Source of the DNA: Tubiluchus corallicola
Taxonomy: Eukaryota; Priapulida; Priapulimorpha; Priapulimorphida; Tubiluchidae
NCBI GenBank assembly: GCA_030141605.1
Contig: JAQGDQ010000185.1
Span: 1-64,000, forward strand
Length of the DNA stretch: 64,000 bases
Direction: 5' to 3'
How positions within the stretch are numbered: position 1 is the first letter of the stretch; every line of letters starts with the position of its first letter. Of the stretch, positions 51,461 through 61,471 are shown in pieces. Made by a program: the position numbers and the translations under genes. The notes below the pieces were generated by a model. The model was given only the letters and a program-made list of their open reading frames with translations. It made no database searches and was not told the DNA's origin.

Positions 51461-51728
51461 GTTATCGAATTGTTTTGTGAGAACTGAAGATCGCGAAATT
51501 ATTAACAAGAAAAGAAATCAGAAAATACAGAGTAAGAATATATGTTCAAGTGAGCTGTAACATCCCAGCTGGAAGTAGTAACATTCCAGTAGTTCATACC
51601 TAGCGAGTTTTGATGATGCCAAGCGTCATTCACGCTTTAGCGGGAAAGCAAACTGTTGAAAAGAACAAGTTAAGAATAATGCAAGCAAGTAGTAGCATCT
51701 CTTTCTGAGATGTAAAATAAATTAAACT

Positions 51729-52030
51729 GTGACATGCCAAGTAACACTACAAAACACAATACATGTAGACAACTGTAGACTGGTTAGATCATTCTGGCAA
51801 AGTTTTAATACAATGTATTTAAAGACTGATATCAATATGAATTCTTATATTTTTAGCAAATGGAGAACAATTTTATTTGTTAATGCCAATCTTATATGTC
51901 CTTTTGTATTATATTGTAAATGAGTTTTTTAAGTTAATTTTAGTAGTGTTTTATCCTTGTATGTATTTTATGTATTTGTGTTTTTAAGAACAAGACTCCG
52001 AAATAAACAAATAATTCTATTCAGTTCAAT
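51729..52030 (+). repeat. Probable LINE 3' end
   Basis: A 64-codon open frame stops at 51921-51923 and is followed by a T-rich segment ending ACTCCGAAATAAACAAATAA and TTCTATTCAGTTCAATT, like an animal LINE 3' UTR and tail. No catalytic motif is included, so the call rests on the terminal sequence only. Confidence 0.3.
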
Positions 52031-52233
52031 TAATTTAAGTGCTGAATATAGAAACTATAAGTGACTTTTAAAAAAAAACTGCGTTAAAAATGCAAACCAA
52101 GAATATTAATGGTGTTTACACAGTTTCGGCAAGTGTCAAGAAATCCCAGCCAAAAATGGCTTCAAATGATGCGTAGCGAAAGTTCAGCAGTTTGTTTTTG
52201 GAACTAACACGTAGAAGCTATGGCAGCGTGAAG

Positions 52234-52455
52234 ATGTTTCAGACGTCACAGAGTCAACAAACAATCTCTTTTGTGTTGATTTTTATCATTAGTACCACAT
52301 GCGCCTGTGAGACTTTATTAAATTCATCAAAACTTCGATCTCTGCAAAAACTCTGTGATGCTGAAAGTGTTTTTCCAGCTAAAATAAGATGCCCCGAGGC
52401 TCACGCTACATGCGCTTTTAATCCAACTTGGCATGAAGCCCGCACCACACCATAA
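52234..52455 (+). CDS. Possible small secreted Cys-containing peptide
   Basis: A 73-residue frame from the ATG at 52234 (an in-frame ATG at 52192 would add 14 residues) to TAA at 52453-52455. After a short polar start, TISFVLIFIISTTCAC looks like a signal-peptide core with a possible cleavage near the two cysteines. The remainder has three further cysteine sites in LCDAESV, IRCPEAH and ATCAFNP. The start context GTGAAGATGT is acceptable, and AATAAA-like sequence occurs downstream (about 52719). Frames of this length are frequent by chance, and no family is recognised; only the leader-plus-cysteine pattern raises it above background. Confidence 0.25.
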   Translation: MFQTSQSQQTISFVLIFIISTTCACETLLNSSKLRSLQKLCDAESVFPAKIRCPEAHATCAFNPTWHEARTTP

Positions 52456-52459
52456 GCTT

Positions 52460-53135
52460 ACTTACAAATTATTTCAAGCTTAAATGAATATTTAACTTGA
52501 TCTACTGGTTTAATCTTTTTTAATGCCATTAAATTCTCGGCCTCAGACTAGAGGCTTTGTGGTGACAAAATTGGCAAAGAAAAGATGACAACCATTAAAT
52601 TTTCGGAGCTCTGGTAGAGCTTTCCGGGTGATAACATTGATAAGAAGACAAGCGTCTTGACAGTTTTGTCACCGTGAAGGCTTTAGACTTTAGGCAGAGA
52701 ATTTAGTGGCTTTAAAATAAAAAGGTTGCTGAAACCAGCAGATAAAGTTATATATTTATTTATTATGTCATCTTGTTGGAAACTTGCTTATATTTCAAGC
52801 TTTTTCGTAATTTCTTTGTGAAATAAATCGATTGGCCTGTGGTCAACTTGCCCTGACATTGTTAACAATGTAACGGCATAACATAAATGACGCATTAAAC
52901 TTTGAAAATGTTAAAAGTGTTAAAAAATTAATGTTTCGTTTGCCGTTAGGGTGTTAAAAAGTATTTTCTTTTGCTTGGCAATAATAAAATGTGTGTAATA
53001 AATAATAATAATAAATAATTAATGATAAACAATAATATTGTCAAAATGTATACAAGCGAATAATAACACTGACGTCAACTAAATTTCGTTTCACAGATGA
53101 GTCAAGGTATTGCTATCTTCAGCTTGACCTGATAG
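52460..53135. other. AT-rich non-coding stretch
   Basis: An (ATA)n-like patch at 52998-53035; no gene. Confidence 0.45.
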
Positions 53136-53137
53136 TA

Positions 53138-53215
53138 TAATCTAGTGGTAACGCGTCCGCTTTCGCCGCTTTCCGTCTGTGAGATCGTGAGTTCGATACT
53201 GCGACCGGTAATATC
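53138..53215 (+). repeat. tRNA-like SINE head
   Basis: ATCTAGTGGTAACGCGTCCG (53140-53159) is A-box-like and GAGTTCGATACTG (53189-53201) B-box-like, with T-arm-like flanks. The middle is longer than a normal anticodon arm, so this is tRNA-derived rather than a tRNA gene. Confidence 0.5.
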
Positions 53216-53393
53216 GAAGACTTTATTATTCGAATACCGAACACAACCGTGTGTTATTTGGGGTAAAGAAGGGGTAATAATAAACTCAGTAATGTACTTG
53301 TAGAATTTGCACTCGGCAAAAACTCTTTGAGCTTATGTTAATTGTTTATCCTAAAGAAGAACTTAAATAAATATTATTAACATTACTATTATA

Positions 53394-53558
53394 GTGGCGT
53401 TTACACTAAGGAGAACGTAAGAGACCGGTCCTGGATCCTCTTAATCGGTTCCCTACCTTAAGGTCAATCTTCACTAGTACCCCCGTTTGCACTACCTGTA
53501 GATCGATATAGGTAGAAGCCTAAAACGCGTAGAGTATTTTCTGCCTAGTGTAAACAAG
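53394..53558. mobile_element. Short MITE (about 165 bp)
   Basis: GTTTACACTAAGGAG at the left end is matched by CTTGTTTACACTAGGCAG (reverse complement) at the right. The interior is GC-richer than its flanks (GACCGGTCCTGGATCC, GTACCCCCGTTTGC). The outermost bases differ between ends, so the exact termini and target duplication are uncertain. GTGGCGTTTA at the left also begins the element at 23480. Confidence 0.6.
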
Positions 53559-53559
53559 G

Positions 53560-54325
53560 TTTTTGATTCTGTTTAACTTAGTTATTACTTCTAGAGTGGA
53601 AGAAAGAAGGCATGCATATTTTGACGCCAAGTGTTGTCAAACAAAGTGCTCTGGACTTTCCCAAAGCCAGGCTAATTTTAAACACGGATTAGCATTTTAT
53701 GTCGAAGTTTACCAAACAGTTAGCTCAAGTCAGCGACCGGGAACTCACTGCTAACAATCCACAAGCCAGGCCCAGGTCTACACCCATCTTTTGTTTTCGG
53801 AAACAATAAGTGGAAACACAAACATTTACGCACACGCTTTCTCTCGTTTTGTGTCCTCTGTCAAATCATTGACTCAATGGCGGTGGTGCCACCTAAAACA
53901 GTATATTCGTTTCCATTCAGTTGATTATTCATTTAATAACTGGCTACTTATGGAATTATAATCTATAATTTTGATTTGTTAACGTACTATATTTCGCATT
54001 TTAGAGTATTGTGATTAAAGTCTCATGTTAAAGTCTCGTCTCAGGTCTTTATGTTTTAAAAGGCACTGCCCTGGAAAACTTGTAGTTATCAGCAGTCATA
54101 AAAACTCACTGACCGTTTCGTTGTTTTCGATGCTAGGTTTTTTGGTGCTTTTGTCAATTAGTGCTCACCGATAGTAGACCGGTTTGTTTTTAAGTAGAAC
54201 TTGGGTAATTTGACTGACAAACTATATGACTATATAACTAGTGGGAGAACTCTAAACCCTGGAAGACTTTTGCAATGTAAAAGTCCTTTTTATGAAAGCG
54301 TATTAGGGCCATGATATCCAGATTT
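53560..54325. other. Non-coding stretch
   Basis: No gene or repeat recognised. Confidence 0.4.
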
Positions 54326-54327
54326 TT

Positions 54328-54377
54328 TATAACCAGATTTTTTATAATAGCACGGAAAACGGAAAAATCTGGTTATA
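54328..54377. other. 15-bp inverted repeat
   Basis: TATAACCAGATTTTT (54328-54342) is perfectly mirrored by AAAAATCTGGTTATA (54363-54377), with an extra partial copy of the left arm just upstream (CCAGATTTTTTATAA). It sits about 50 bases before the integrase-like frame. Confidence 0.65.
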
Positions 54378-54423
54378 ACTAGTTTTTAAAACATTGTTAA
54401 AATGCACATCAACTCTTTCAATC

Positions 54424-54618
54424 ATGGAGGAACGAGACGAACTCGAGTTTTTGTATTTTAGACTCGGATTTAGTAACAAAGAGATAACAGAATGCTTAAC
54501 ACGTGAGAACGTTAAAAAGGATAACAAAAAACTTGGATTGTTTCGAAGGCGAGCGCAAAGTGATGTTACTGACGTTATGCTATTAATTCAGGAGCAGGTT
54601 GATAAAACGGAAAGATAA
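54424..54618 (+). pseudogene. N-terminal fragment resembling integrase-core (rve) proteins
   Basis: From ATG 54424 the frame reads MEERDELEFLYFRLGFSNKE, then KKLGLFRRRAQSDVTDVMLL and a short C-terminus (QEQVDKTER), 64 residues in all. From memory, F-LGFSNKEI...LGLFRR...SD---V---I resembles the helix-turn-helix start of integrase-core-domain proteins found in fish, cnidarian and other animal genomes, which normally continue into a D,D,E catalytic core. Here the core is missing: the frame stops at TAA, and the next frames (54599-54838) do not show it. It is either a 5' exon (CAG|GTTGAT near the end is a weak donor) or, more likely, a truncated copy. Neighbouring LINE and MITE remains suit a mobile-DNA origin. 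Confidence 0.5.
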
Positions 54619-54839
54619 TAAAAAAGACGTGCTAAAAACTCGCTCTGACTCTGAGACCTCCACGAAGTGCTTCACGAAGGTTTTTGTAAATGGTGTTCGG
54701 TCAAGTTTTACGAAAAAAAACGGGCAAAAACCACCCATTTTGGCACTCTATACCCCCTCCAACATAAAGTTTCGTGGAAATATGTTAGGTTGTTTGCGTA
54801 ATAGGGTTACTGCTATAACAGACAAAACAACCAAATAAA

Positions 54840-55460
54840 GAAACCATGTTGAAGCATAACTTCCTTGCCAAAGGTAAAAATAACTAAAATAATTATCTCC
54901 CACAGTAACGCTAACCCTTAACTCATTCTTTATTAACTGTGCCACTTTTTCGCGTGCTATTTTTACCGTGCCATTTTTACCAAACATTCAGTGAGGGACA
55001 AAAGCTGTCACCAAGTAGACAAGTTCAAATTGAATAACGGTCAGTAAACCATATTGACTCTTCTCAGAGCCAGCAACATATATGTATTCGCAAAAAATTC
55101 CAAATTCACTATTTTGCTTTACTTTGACTACTTTTTATAATTCGGTGTAATACTAGGTATAATTCGATTAATGAATAATATCTATGTGCTAAAAATTAGA
55201 TCTATTTTTTCCGTGCGGACTTTCATAGGCAACCTGTCAGAAGTGGGGCTTGTTATATAGTACATAATCAAAAAAGTCTCTGCTGTTCATCCAAAACCAC
55301 CATTTGCTATTTGTTTCTTGCCGTATTATAGGCTGTATGTTGACATACATGAATAACAACATAACAATAACAATATATAAAATACACATTATACAGGAAT
55401 TGAAAAGACATTCCTTATACGGTGACCCGTAACAAAATCACAAGACAAAAATTACAATTA
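54840..55460. other. AT-rich non-coding stretch
   Basis: No gene recognised. Confidence 0.4.
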
Positions 55461-55469
55461 ATTTTGACT

Positions 55470-55565
55470 AGGGTTAGGGTTAGGACTAGGATTAAGGTTA
55501 AGGTTATGGTTATTTCTTTTTGCCTATGACTTTTTTGTGTCACTTTTTGCGGAACTCCATTAGAC
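55470..55565 (+). repeat. Telomere-like array with phrase tail, copy 2
   Basis: TAGGGTTAGGGTTAGGACTA grades into AGGATTAAGGTTAAGGTTAT and then TGCCTATGACTTTTTTGTGT and CACTTTTTGCGG. Array and tail have the same order as at 15823-16060. Confidence 0.6.
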
Positions 55566-55817
55566 AACATGTGATTCACACACATATAAAAACCTAATTT
55601 CAACACAAGCATAATTCATTACTTCGGTATTGTGTAGAAACGTATAACTAAAGAATTTCTTACGTATAGTATGACATCGTTGTGATTCGTAAGTATGATT
55701 TTTTCGTGACGTAAAATGTTTTTAAATAAATAACAAACCGAGACCTACTCTTAGTAAATTTGATCAAAAGAGGGATATATTTCAAAATATTTTTACAATA
55801 TGGGACAGATACTTGCA

Positions 55818-56117
55818 CGGTATGATATGTATTAGCTTAACTCCTGATTTTGTCAATGTACTGTTTTTTATTTATATTTTCTATACTATATCAGTTTATA
55901 TTAACATGGTATGATATGCATGGTATTATATATAGGAGCTATATCACGATTTTGTCAATGTATTGTTTTTATTTATTTTTTATACTATATCAATTTATAA
56001 TAACTTTAAATTTTAATTCATATTTTACTAATATTGTAAACGTGATACTTTTAATGGTCTGATTAGCAAATAAACTGCTGACTAGTGAACAAATAAATGA
56101 ATGAATGAATGAATGAA
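55818..56117 (+). repeat. Duplicated LINE-like 3' region with (TGAA)n tail
   Basis: A unit of about 100 bases, GGTATGATATG...GATTTTGTCAATGTAYTG...TATACTATATCARTTTATA, appears twice in tandem (about 55818-55905 and 55906-56003). It continues to AACAAATAAATGAATGAATG, a tail of five TGAA units ending at 56117. The layout is that of a LINE 3' UTR ending in its microsatellite. The 70-codon frame across it is a by-product. Confidence 0.55.
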
Positions 56118-56842
56118 GTTCATGTGGCAATTATGAGAATGAATTGCAGTTTACTAAAAGCACACATGTATTCTAATTTCATTGCCCTTTCTCCACAATG
56201 CTCCTGTGGCTCTCCCTATGAAAATCCATTTTCTTATGCACTGTCCACGTTACCAACCAATCCGTACCTAGTATATCTATCCTATAAATGCGCTCTCTCG
56301 GAATAATATCCAAATACTACTATGTGGTATTTGGATATTATTCTCCTGATTCTAACAATGCTATAGTATCCGCTGCTATTTCGTTTATTATACAAAGTGG
56401 GCGCATTAATCAATAAAATTAAAACTATAATTCTTTAAATCTCTGAATTGTACCTTACAAGACAAATTCTTTATACTCCAGCGTTCCCGTGACCCCAACA
56501 CTTTCATCTTTCATTAGCTTCACTATCACTCATTCTATTTTTGTGCTTAACATCAACATCAAACACATCATAACCAGCTTGTCCCACCATTTCGCACGCC
56601 CGCTATTCTTACATATTCTAAAAAAAGTTGCATATCTTTCTAAATCTTGTGCTACTTAATGCATAACTAGCATTTCTTGTAATTGTGTGCCTAAGATATA
56701 AATGACGTATCTATTCACTGAAAGGCTTTTATATAGGTTACACCTGTTAACCGATCAGCGTTTAATTAATTACCCTTTGTTTTTTATTATAATGTACTTA
56801 TGATTGTAGTGTTTCTTATCAAATAAAAATATTGTTTTAACT
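56118..56842 (+). mobile_element. 5'-truncated LINE: reverse-transcriptase C-terminus and 3' UTR
   Basis: 56118 onward reads MRMNCSLLKAHMYSNFIALS, then PQCSCGSPYENP. A +1 shift at 56227 gives HFLMHCPRYQPIRT. A third frame from 56330 reads FGYYSPDSNNAIVSAAISFI, then IQSGRINQ and a TAA at 56414-56416. C-x-CG...E-P-HFL-x-CPRY, then LFG...N-I...FI-x-SGR at the very end, is the well-known C-terminal zinc-knuckle-like signature of jockey/CR1/I-group LINE ORF2. Two frameshifts make it a dead copy. About 425 bases of 3' UTR follow to the tetranucleotide tail. It begins directly after the tail of the preceding LINE-like repeat, as a 5'-truncated insertion would. Confidence 0.8.
56301..56343. other. 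17-bp perfect hairpin inside the LINE
   Basis: GAATAATATCCAAATAC (56301-56317) is mirrored by GTATTTGGATATTATTC (56327-56343) around a nine-base loop. The inversion lies between the CPRY motif and the LFG-like motif of the LINE, so it coincides with the second frame break and may be a small inverted duplication that helped to break the frame. Confidence 0.7.
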
Positions 56843-56941
56843 AATGAATGAATGAATGAGTGAATGAATGAATGAATGAATGAATGAATGAATGAATGAA
56901 TGAATGAATGAATGAATGAATGAATGAATGAATGAATGAAT
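56843..56941 (+). repeat. (AATG)n microsatellite, LINE 3' tail
   Basis: About 24 AATG units with one AGTG variant. It follows TATCAAATAAAAATATTG, so it is read as the microsatellite tail of the LINE, expanded. Confidence 0.9.
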
Positions 56942-57280
56942 GCACATTATTAGGCACTTTCTTGCCATTCCCTATACGCTAAAGAAAATGAGGCATTCTT
57001 TAATACAGCGTAGTGTAGCACGTGCATCCCATTCAGTCAGATATCTGTGCACCGCATTAGTGTGTGTACTTTCTCCATTAATACCCGCTTCAAAAACATT
57101 ATCCTTTGCGTGTGTGTCTGTTAGCTAATGCAACACCGGCAGCTGTCGCAGCTACTATGCAAGCAGTTGCGCTGACCAGTCCTCATGTAAATATCCTAGG
57201 TCATGATCACTTATGGCAAAGGCCAGGCAAATATGCATGGTTATTCAGCTATAGGGCAGGCCTCAATCATACATCGAGCA

Positions 57281-57487
57281 TCAGGAGAATACCCTCGCAA
57301 ATAATATCGCGAACGATCGAGTAGGGAATCGATCCATTTCATTGCCAATTTCCTGCGAATTGATGTGGATTCTGACAGACGATACTGCGGTCGGGACAGA
57401 CTTGCTGTCCTTTGGGTCATGTCCTAGGAAATACTTTATTTCAGCAGGATCAAGAACAATTTGTTGTGGCTTGCCTGCAAGATACAA
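57281..57487 (-). CDS. Candidate exon of unknown protein
   Basis: The minus frame reads GKPQQIVLDPAEIKYFLGHD, then PKDSKSVPTAVSSVRIHINS and QEIGNEMDRFPTRSF, ending at a stop in 57281-57283. Composition is balanced and hydrophilic, and local GC is well above background. A TATCTTGCAG acceptor (exon from 57474) precedes it on the minus strand, and GCGAGG|GTATTC near the end could be a donor. Plus-strand frames across the same bases (57106-57324, 57342-57542) look less protein-like. I do not recognise the family; it may be one exon of a gene or a mobile-element remnant. Confidence 0.35.
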   Translation of the reverse strand: MYLAGKPQQIVLDPAEIKYFLGHDPKDSKSVPTAVSSVRIHINSQEIGNEMDRFPTRSFAILFARVFS

Positions 57488-57754
57488 TAGGCTCCTGTTT
57501 CATGTTTGTTTCATACAACACATATTACATTGGTTTGCATAATAAATCGAAGTTTTGTAAAAACACTAGTTTCAGGCTTTTTTTTAAAGAAAATGAGAAT
57601 TTTATACTGATTTTTACCACTAATGAAATTTAATTACAGTAAAGTTTGCTCGGTTCTAATTTCTAAACATTTCAACAACCCCTTTGAACTGGCTTTTTTG
57701 TGCAACCTAAATAGATCTATAGATAAAAGCTTGACTTTATGGTTGTGAGTCCTC

Positions 57755-57970
57755 AGCAAAACTCATTTTGGGTGTCCGGCACTTTTAGCACAAACGTTTT
57801 GGTACAGACAGTTTGGTGTTACGCACAGGCGAATTTTGACATAGTTTATTTCGTAGCTATTGTTATCTTTCTAGGCACAATTAAATCTAGGCACAAGGAA
57901 TACCGGGCACAGATCACATTGATTACAAGGATTATTGGGCAAAGATTACTTTAGTCACAACGCGTGTTGG
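57755..57970 (+). repeat. Degenerate GGCACA-phrase repeat
   Basis: TCCGGCACTTTTAGCACAAA, TAGGCACAATTAAATC, TAGGCACAAGGAATACC, GGGCACAGATCACATTG and GGGCAAAGATTACTTTAG are loosely periodic phrases with a GGCACA-centred core. This resembles the phrase repeats after the TTAGGG arrays in style though not in sequence. Confidence 0.4.
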
Positions 57971-57974
57971 GCAT

Positions 57975-58840
57975 ATATCAGTCACTCAATGTATCATAAT
58001 TATAATAGTAATAACTTTTATTTAAAATTAGCTAAACATTCAAAAGACAGCACAAGCCAAGAGGCTTTTATCGCCAACTGTAAATAACAAATTACACCTA
58101 ATTAACAGAGATTGTTATCCTGCTTTTACCCTAATTATCCCAAATTAAGTAATGAATCTTAGAAAAATTTTTCGAATAATTAAGATTTTTGGTTTCGATC
58201 TAGCCCCTTTGAAGTTTTTGATTAGAATTGATTAAACACTCCGTTTCTATATTGCAACGCTGCTATAGGCCTTGTAATGGACTGACTGTCTTCTTCGTAA
58301 TAACCGTGTGTGTAATTGGTGAAGAAGTAATAATTAGTTTAAGGATTTCATGTGTAGCTGTTGACCTGTTCATGTGCTAATCTGTTGACTAAATTAAAAA
58401 TTTGGATAAATTCAAAATAAGTTTTATGGTGATAAATAAAGAAAACTTTTTTACATCATTTTTGATGATGATTTACTGATAAAAATTGTGTTTACTGTTT
58501 AATTATACGTGCTATAATTAATAATTTGCAGATCATACAACAGACGTAAGAAACAAAAATCTACACTTTTAATACGGACCTTTATCATTTCTGTAATCTC
58601 TTAAAACCGAAGCTCAGTTTTGCTTTTGCCGTAATACTTTCTGTAAACTTTTCAAATAATCGCATTAAAGTAGTGCTCTTTCTAAAACTGTTTGAAGATA
58701 ACATTTTACCTTTCAGTCGATGACTGTGGCCAATGTGGCCGACAAGAAAGCCATAGATGTAACTGACGTCCTCGGGGAATCCATTAAAATCTAAACGGTG
58801 CACCGTCTCATTAAACAATCACTATACATGTCTGACTTTC
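57975..58840. other. AT-rich non-coding stretch
   Basis: No gene recognised; the 77-codon minus frame at 58818-58585 has no known domain. Confidence 0.4.
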
Positions 58841-58841
58841 T

Positions 58842-59202
58842 GTATCAGGTTCTATAACTTATGCTCGCCATTGGCTTGACATCGAGTTACTTCTCGTCAT
58901 AGTAAATGGGGCTTGAATAGTCTGCTTGATCGCTATGCATCAAGGCATGGCTTCGAGAAGAAAAATCTGAATTCCCCCAGCAAAAAAGAAAACGCTCTAG
59001 CAAAGGAAACCATTTTCATGCAGCAAATGAATGCCGTCGTTTCTGGAGTCGTAATTACATGACTCGCATTTTTAACTGTTAGTGTTTTAAGAGTCATTGT
59101 TTTATAATAGTGTCTGTTTGACCAACAAGTTAAACAGAATGTAGTGAAATCATTTTCATTTATGACCTAACAGTGGCGAGCATAAGTTATAGAACCTGAT
59201 AC
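58842..59202. mobile_element. MITE with perfect 29-bp terminal inverted repeats (361 bp)
   Basis: 58842-58870 and 59174-59202 are perfect inverted copies (outer bases GTATCAGGTTCTATAACTTA). If the true ends are TCAGGTTC, both are flanked by TA, as for Tc1/mariner-type elements. The interior has no long frame. Perfect arms suggest a recent insertion or arm homogenisation. Confidence 0.75.
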
Positions 59203-59204
59203 GT

Positions 59205-59650
59205 CACAAAATTATTAGGTTATATATATATATATATAAATATTTATTTAGAATTAATATATGTAATAGATTCACTGGGTTAGTTGCGTAAATGAATAAT
59301 AAAAACAATATCACTTAGTAGTTAAGGAAACTCACACCTTCACATAAATGAAAAGGCATACTATATTCGATATTGAATTTGATTTTATGTTACGGGACAC
59401 AAATTATTCGCAACATAAATATTGCAGAATATAATTTTTAACTGCTGATGGTCTAAAATGGAAAAATCCCTTCGACGACTTGAATCGTTTAAAACATCAT
59501 GAACAAATGAAAGTGAGGTTTTGAGCCCATGGATCTTTTAAATTTTAAATAATCACGTTTGTCGTAGTTAGTATTATATTTACATTTAATAAATTTCAGA
59601 AAATTCTGTATTTCTCGCACGGAAGTAAAACTAAATTAGAACATCTGAAA
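59205..59650. other. AT-rich stretch with (TA)n
   Basis: A short TATATATATATA tract lies at 59220-59238. No gene seen. Confidence 0.45.
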
Positions 59651-59655
59651 ATGTT

Positions 59656-59732
59656 TACCTCACTAGGACTCGAACCCAAGGCCGTCAGCTTTTCGCAGCT
59701 ATGCTAACCTTTGTACCATTATTTTAAATAAC
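59656..59732 (-). repeat. tRNA-like SINE head or tRNA pseudogene
   Basis: On the minus strand, TGGTACAAAGGTTAGCATAG (A-box side) is followed by GGGTTCGAGTCCTAGTGAGG, a perfect B box (59676-59666) with a T-arm-like flank. This is the most tRNA-like of the set, but the acceptor stem does not close convincingly. Confidence 0.55.
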
Positions 59733-59739
59733 CGGAAGG

Positions 59740-60460
59740 GCGTCCATTTTGTCTAAAAGTTATCTGCGACAAACTTTTAATAAAAAGGCTTAAATTTTGA
59801 TGAGTTCTGTTAGCTCCTAAATTGCTTGTACAAATCAGAATTGAGACTTCAAAGCATCCTTTTTCAACTGAGTAAATACTCAAACTTTCAATATTTCTGC
59901 CAAGATTAATTAAAATGACTGAAGTTAATCACATATAATATTAAAATTTACGACTTTTCGCAAGCAAAAGTAAGCATTTACTCAGCTTTTTGTCAGTTAT
60001 CTCATCTGAAGTAATTATGGTTCTTGAAATGTAGTGACATTTGATGGCAATTGAGATTACAAAAACGTCTGTTTTTGTTGATGTTTCTATATTGCAAAAC
60101 ATGGTTACGTTATTGTAAGATTGTTCTCGTGCCAGCAATTGTCTAAATATTCATGTTATGCTACATGTGTGGCATCAAACTTAAATCTCCGAATCTGCTA
60201 TCTGCAAAATAAGAAAGCTTTCTAGTTTTGTGTTGCTGAAAATTAGCAGTTTTACCAGTTTTACATAAATTATGATTACTCAAAGATGGATACTCAAAGT
60301 TTTCTGATTAGGCCACGTATCCAGGTAATCGTCAGGCATGTATTATGGTAAAAATAATCAATAAAGCCTGACAAGCATAAATTTCTAAAGTTAATTAGTT
60401 AATTAGTGGTTTGCTAACTTTCTATCTGCCAATGGCTTGTTCCCAGTATTGCAACCCCTT
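59740..60460. other. AT-rich non-coding stretch
   Basis: No gene or repeat recognised. Confidence 0.4.
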
Positions 60461-60465
60461 TCAGG

Positions 60466-60671
60466 TTCAAGTTTAGGTCTATTATGCAGTGAGCGGCTCT
60501 CAGCACCATAATTCCACCCCTCTCCCTCTCTTTTTTCTTTCCCTCCTTTCTCTCTCTCTCTCTCTCGGTCTCTCTCTCTCTCTCTCTTTGTCCCTCTCGG
60601 TCTCTCTCTCTCTTTCTCTTTCTATCTCGATCTCCATCTCATATGATAGAGGGAAGCAATTTTGTGACGTA
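60466..60671 (+). repeat. Dispersed repeat with (TC)n core, copy A
   Basis: TTCAAGTTTAGGTCTATTAT, then GCAGTGAGCGGCTCTCAGCA leads into a CT-rich microsatellite and ends AGGGAAGCAATTTTGTGACG. The same outer sequences in the same order occur at 63202-63384. Arg/Glu and Ser/Leu frames across the CT tract are artefacts. Confidence 0.85.
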
Positions 60672-60674
60672 CAA

Positions 60675-61465
60675 CCAGTTTTGGCGCGTTTAAGTTCGGT
60701 AACTATAACACGTAACCACACAGTTATTTTCCTGTTCCAGTCTCACATATTATGCGCTAGCTATCACACATGTAGCATTTTACGCCGTCGCTAACAACAC
60801 AATTATTTTGCGCAACCTTTTCAGATAATTTTATGAATTTTCCCCAATGAACTTGCCTAGAAATACCAGTGCATCTGAGACGCTCTCTCTGCAGCTATCG
60901 CAGGCTTATTTAGGTATCTCATCGGCCTTAACGAGAGCAAAAACGGGATATTTCTTCATTTGGCATTAATGTAATGTAGGGAGTATTAACATGTATTAAT
61001 AATGCAAATGTGCAGAATGCATGGATGAAGCATGCAATATTCAGCATGTCTTGTTATAACCACATTGAGACCATCTAGAGAAAAGAAAGAACCAACTTTG
61101 CTAGCTTCATCGCTATGAAAAATGTAGACTTATTTCTCAATGCCGTAATGGTCACATGAAAAAAAGGATACTAAATTTTATCAGTATCTCTTGGGCACTG
61201 GTGAGTGCCATAAAAGAGCTGGTTGAGTGGTATTGTTATCTCGGCGAGTTTTGTCAGCAGTCGACTCATTTCACTGCAACAATTCAGGAACAGAACGTAT
61301 AAGAATTGTGCTTATTGTGCTGTAGGTTATCCGTGGCACATGAATGATATTACTGCGTTGATGTATAAAAGATTACGTCATTATTTTTATGATTTAATTA
61401 TCGTATAATTTTGCACAAAAATGATAATTTGTGTACCTAGAAAGCTCACTGTTGCAATATCGCAA
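60675..61465. other. Non-coding stretch
   Basis: No gene or repeat recognised. Confidence 0.4.
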
Positions 61466-61471
61466 TCGCAG

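Noticed and set aside
60489-60794. Ser/Leu-rich and Arg/Glu-rich ORFs, also at 63147-63425
   Set aside because: Caused by the CT microsatellite in the dispersed repeat.
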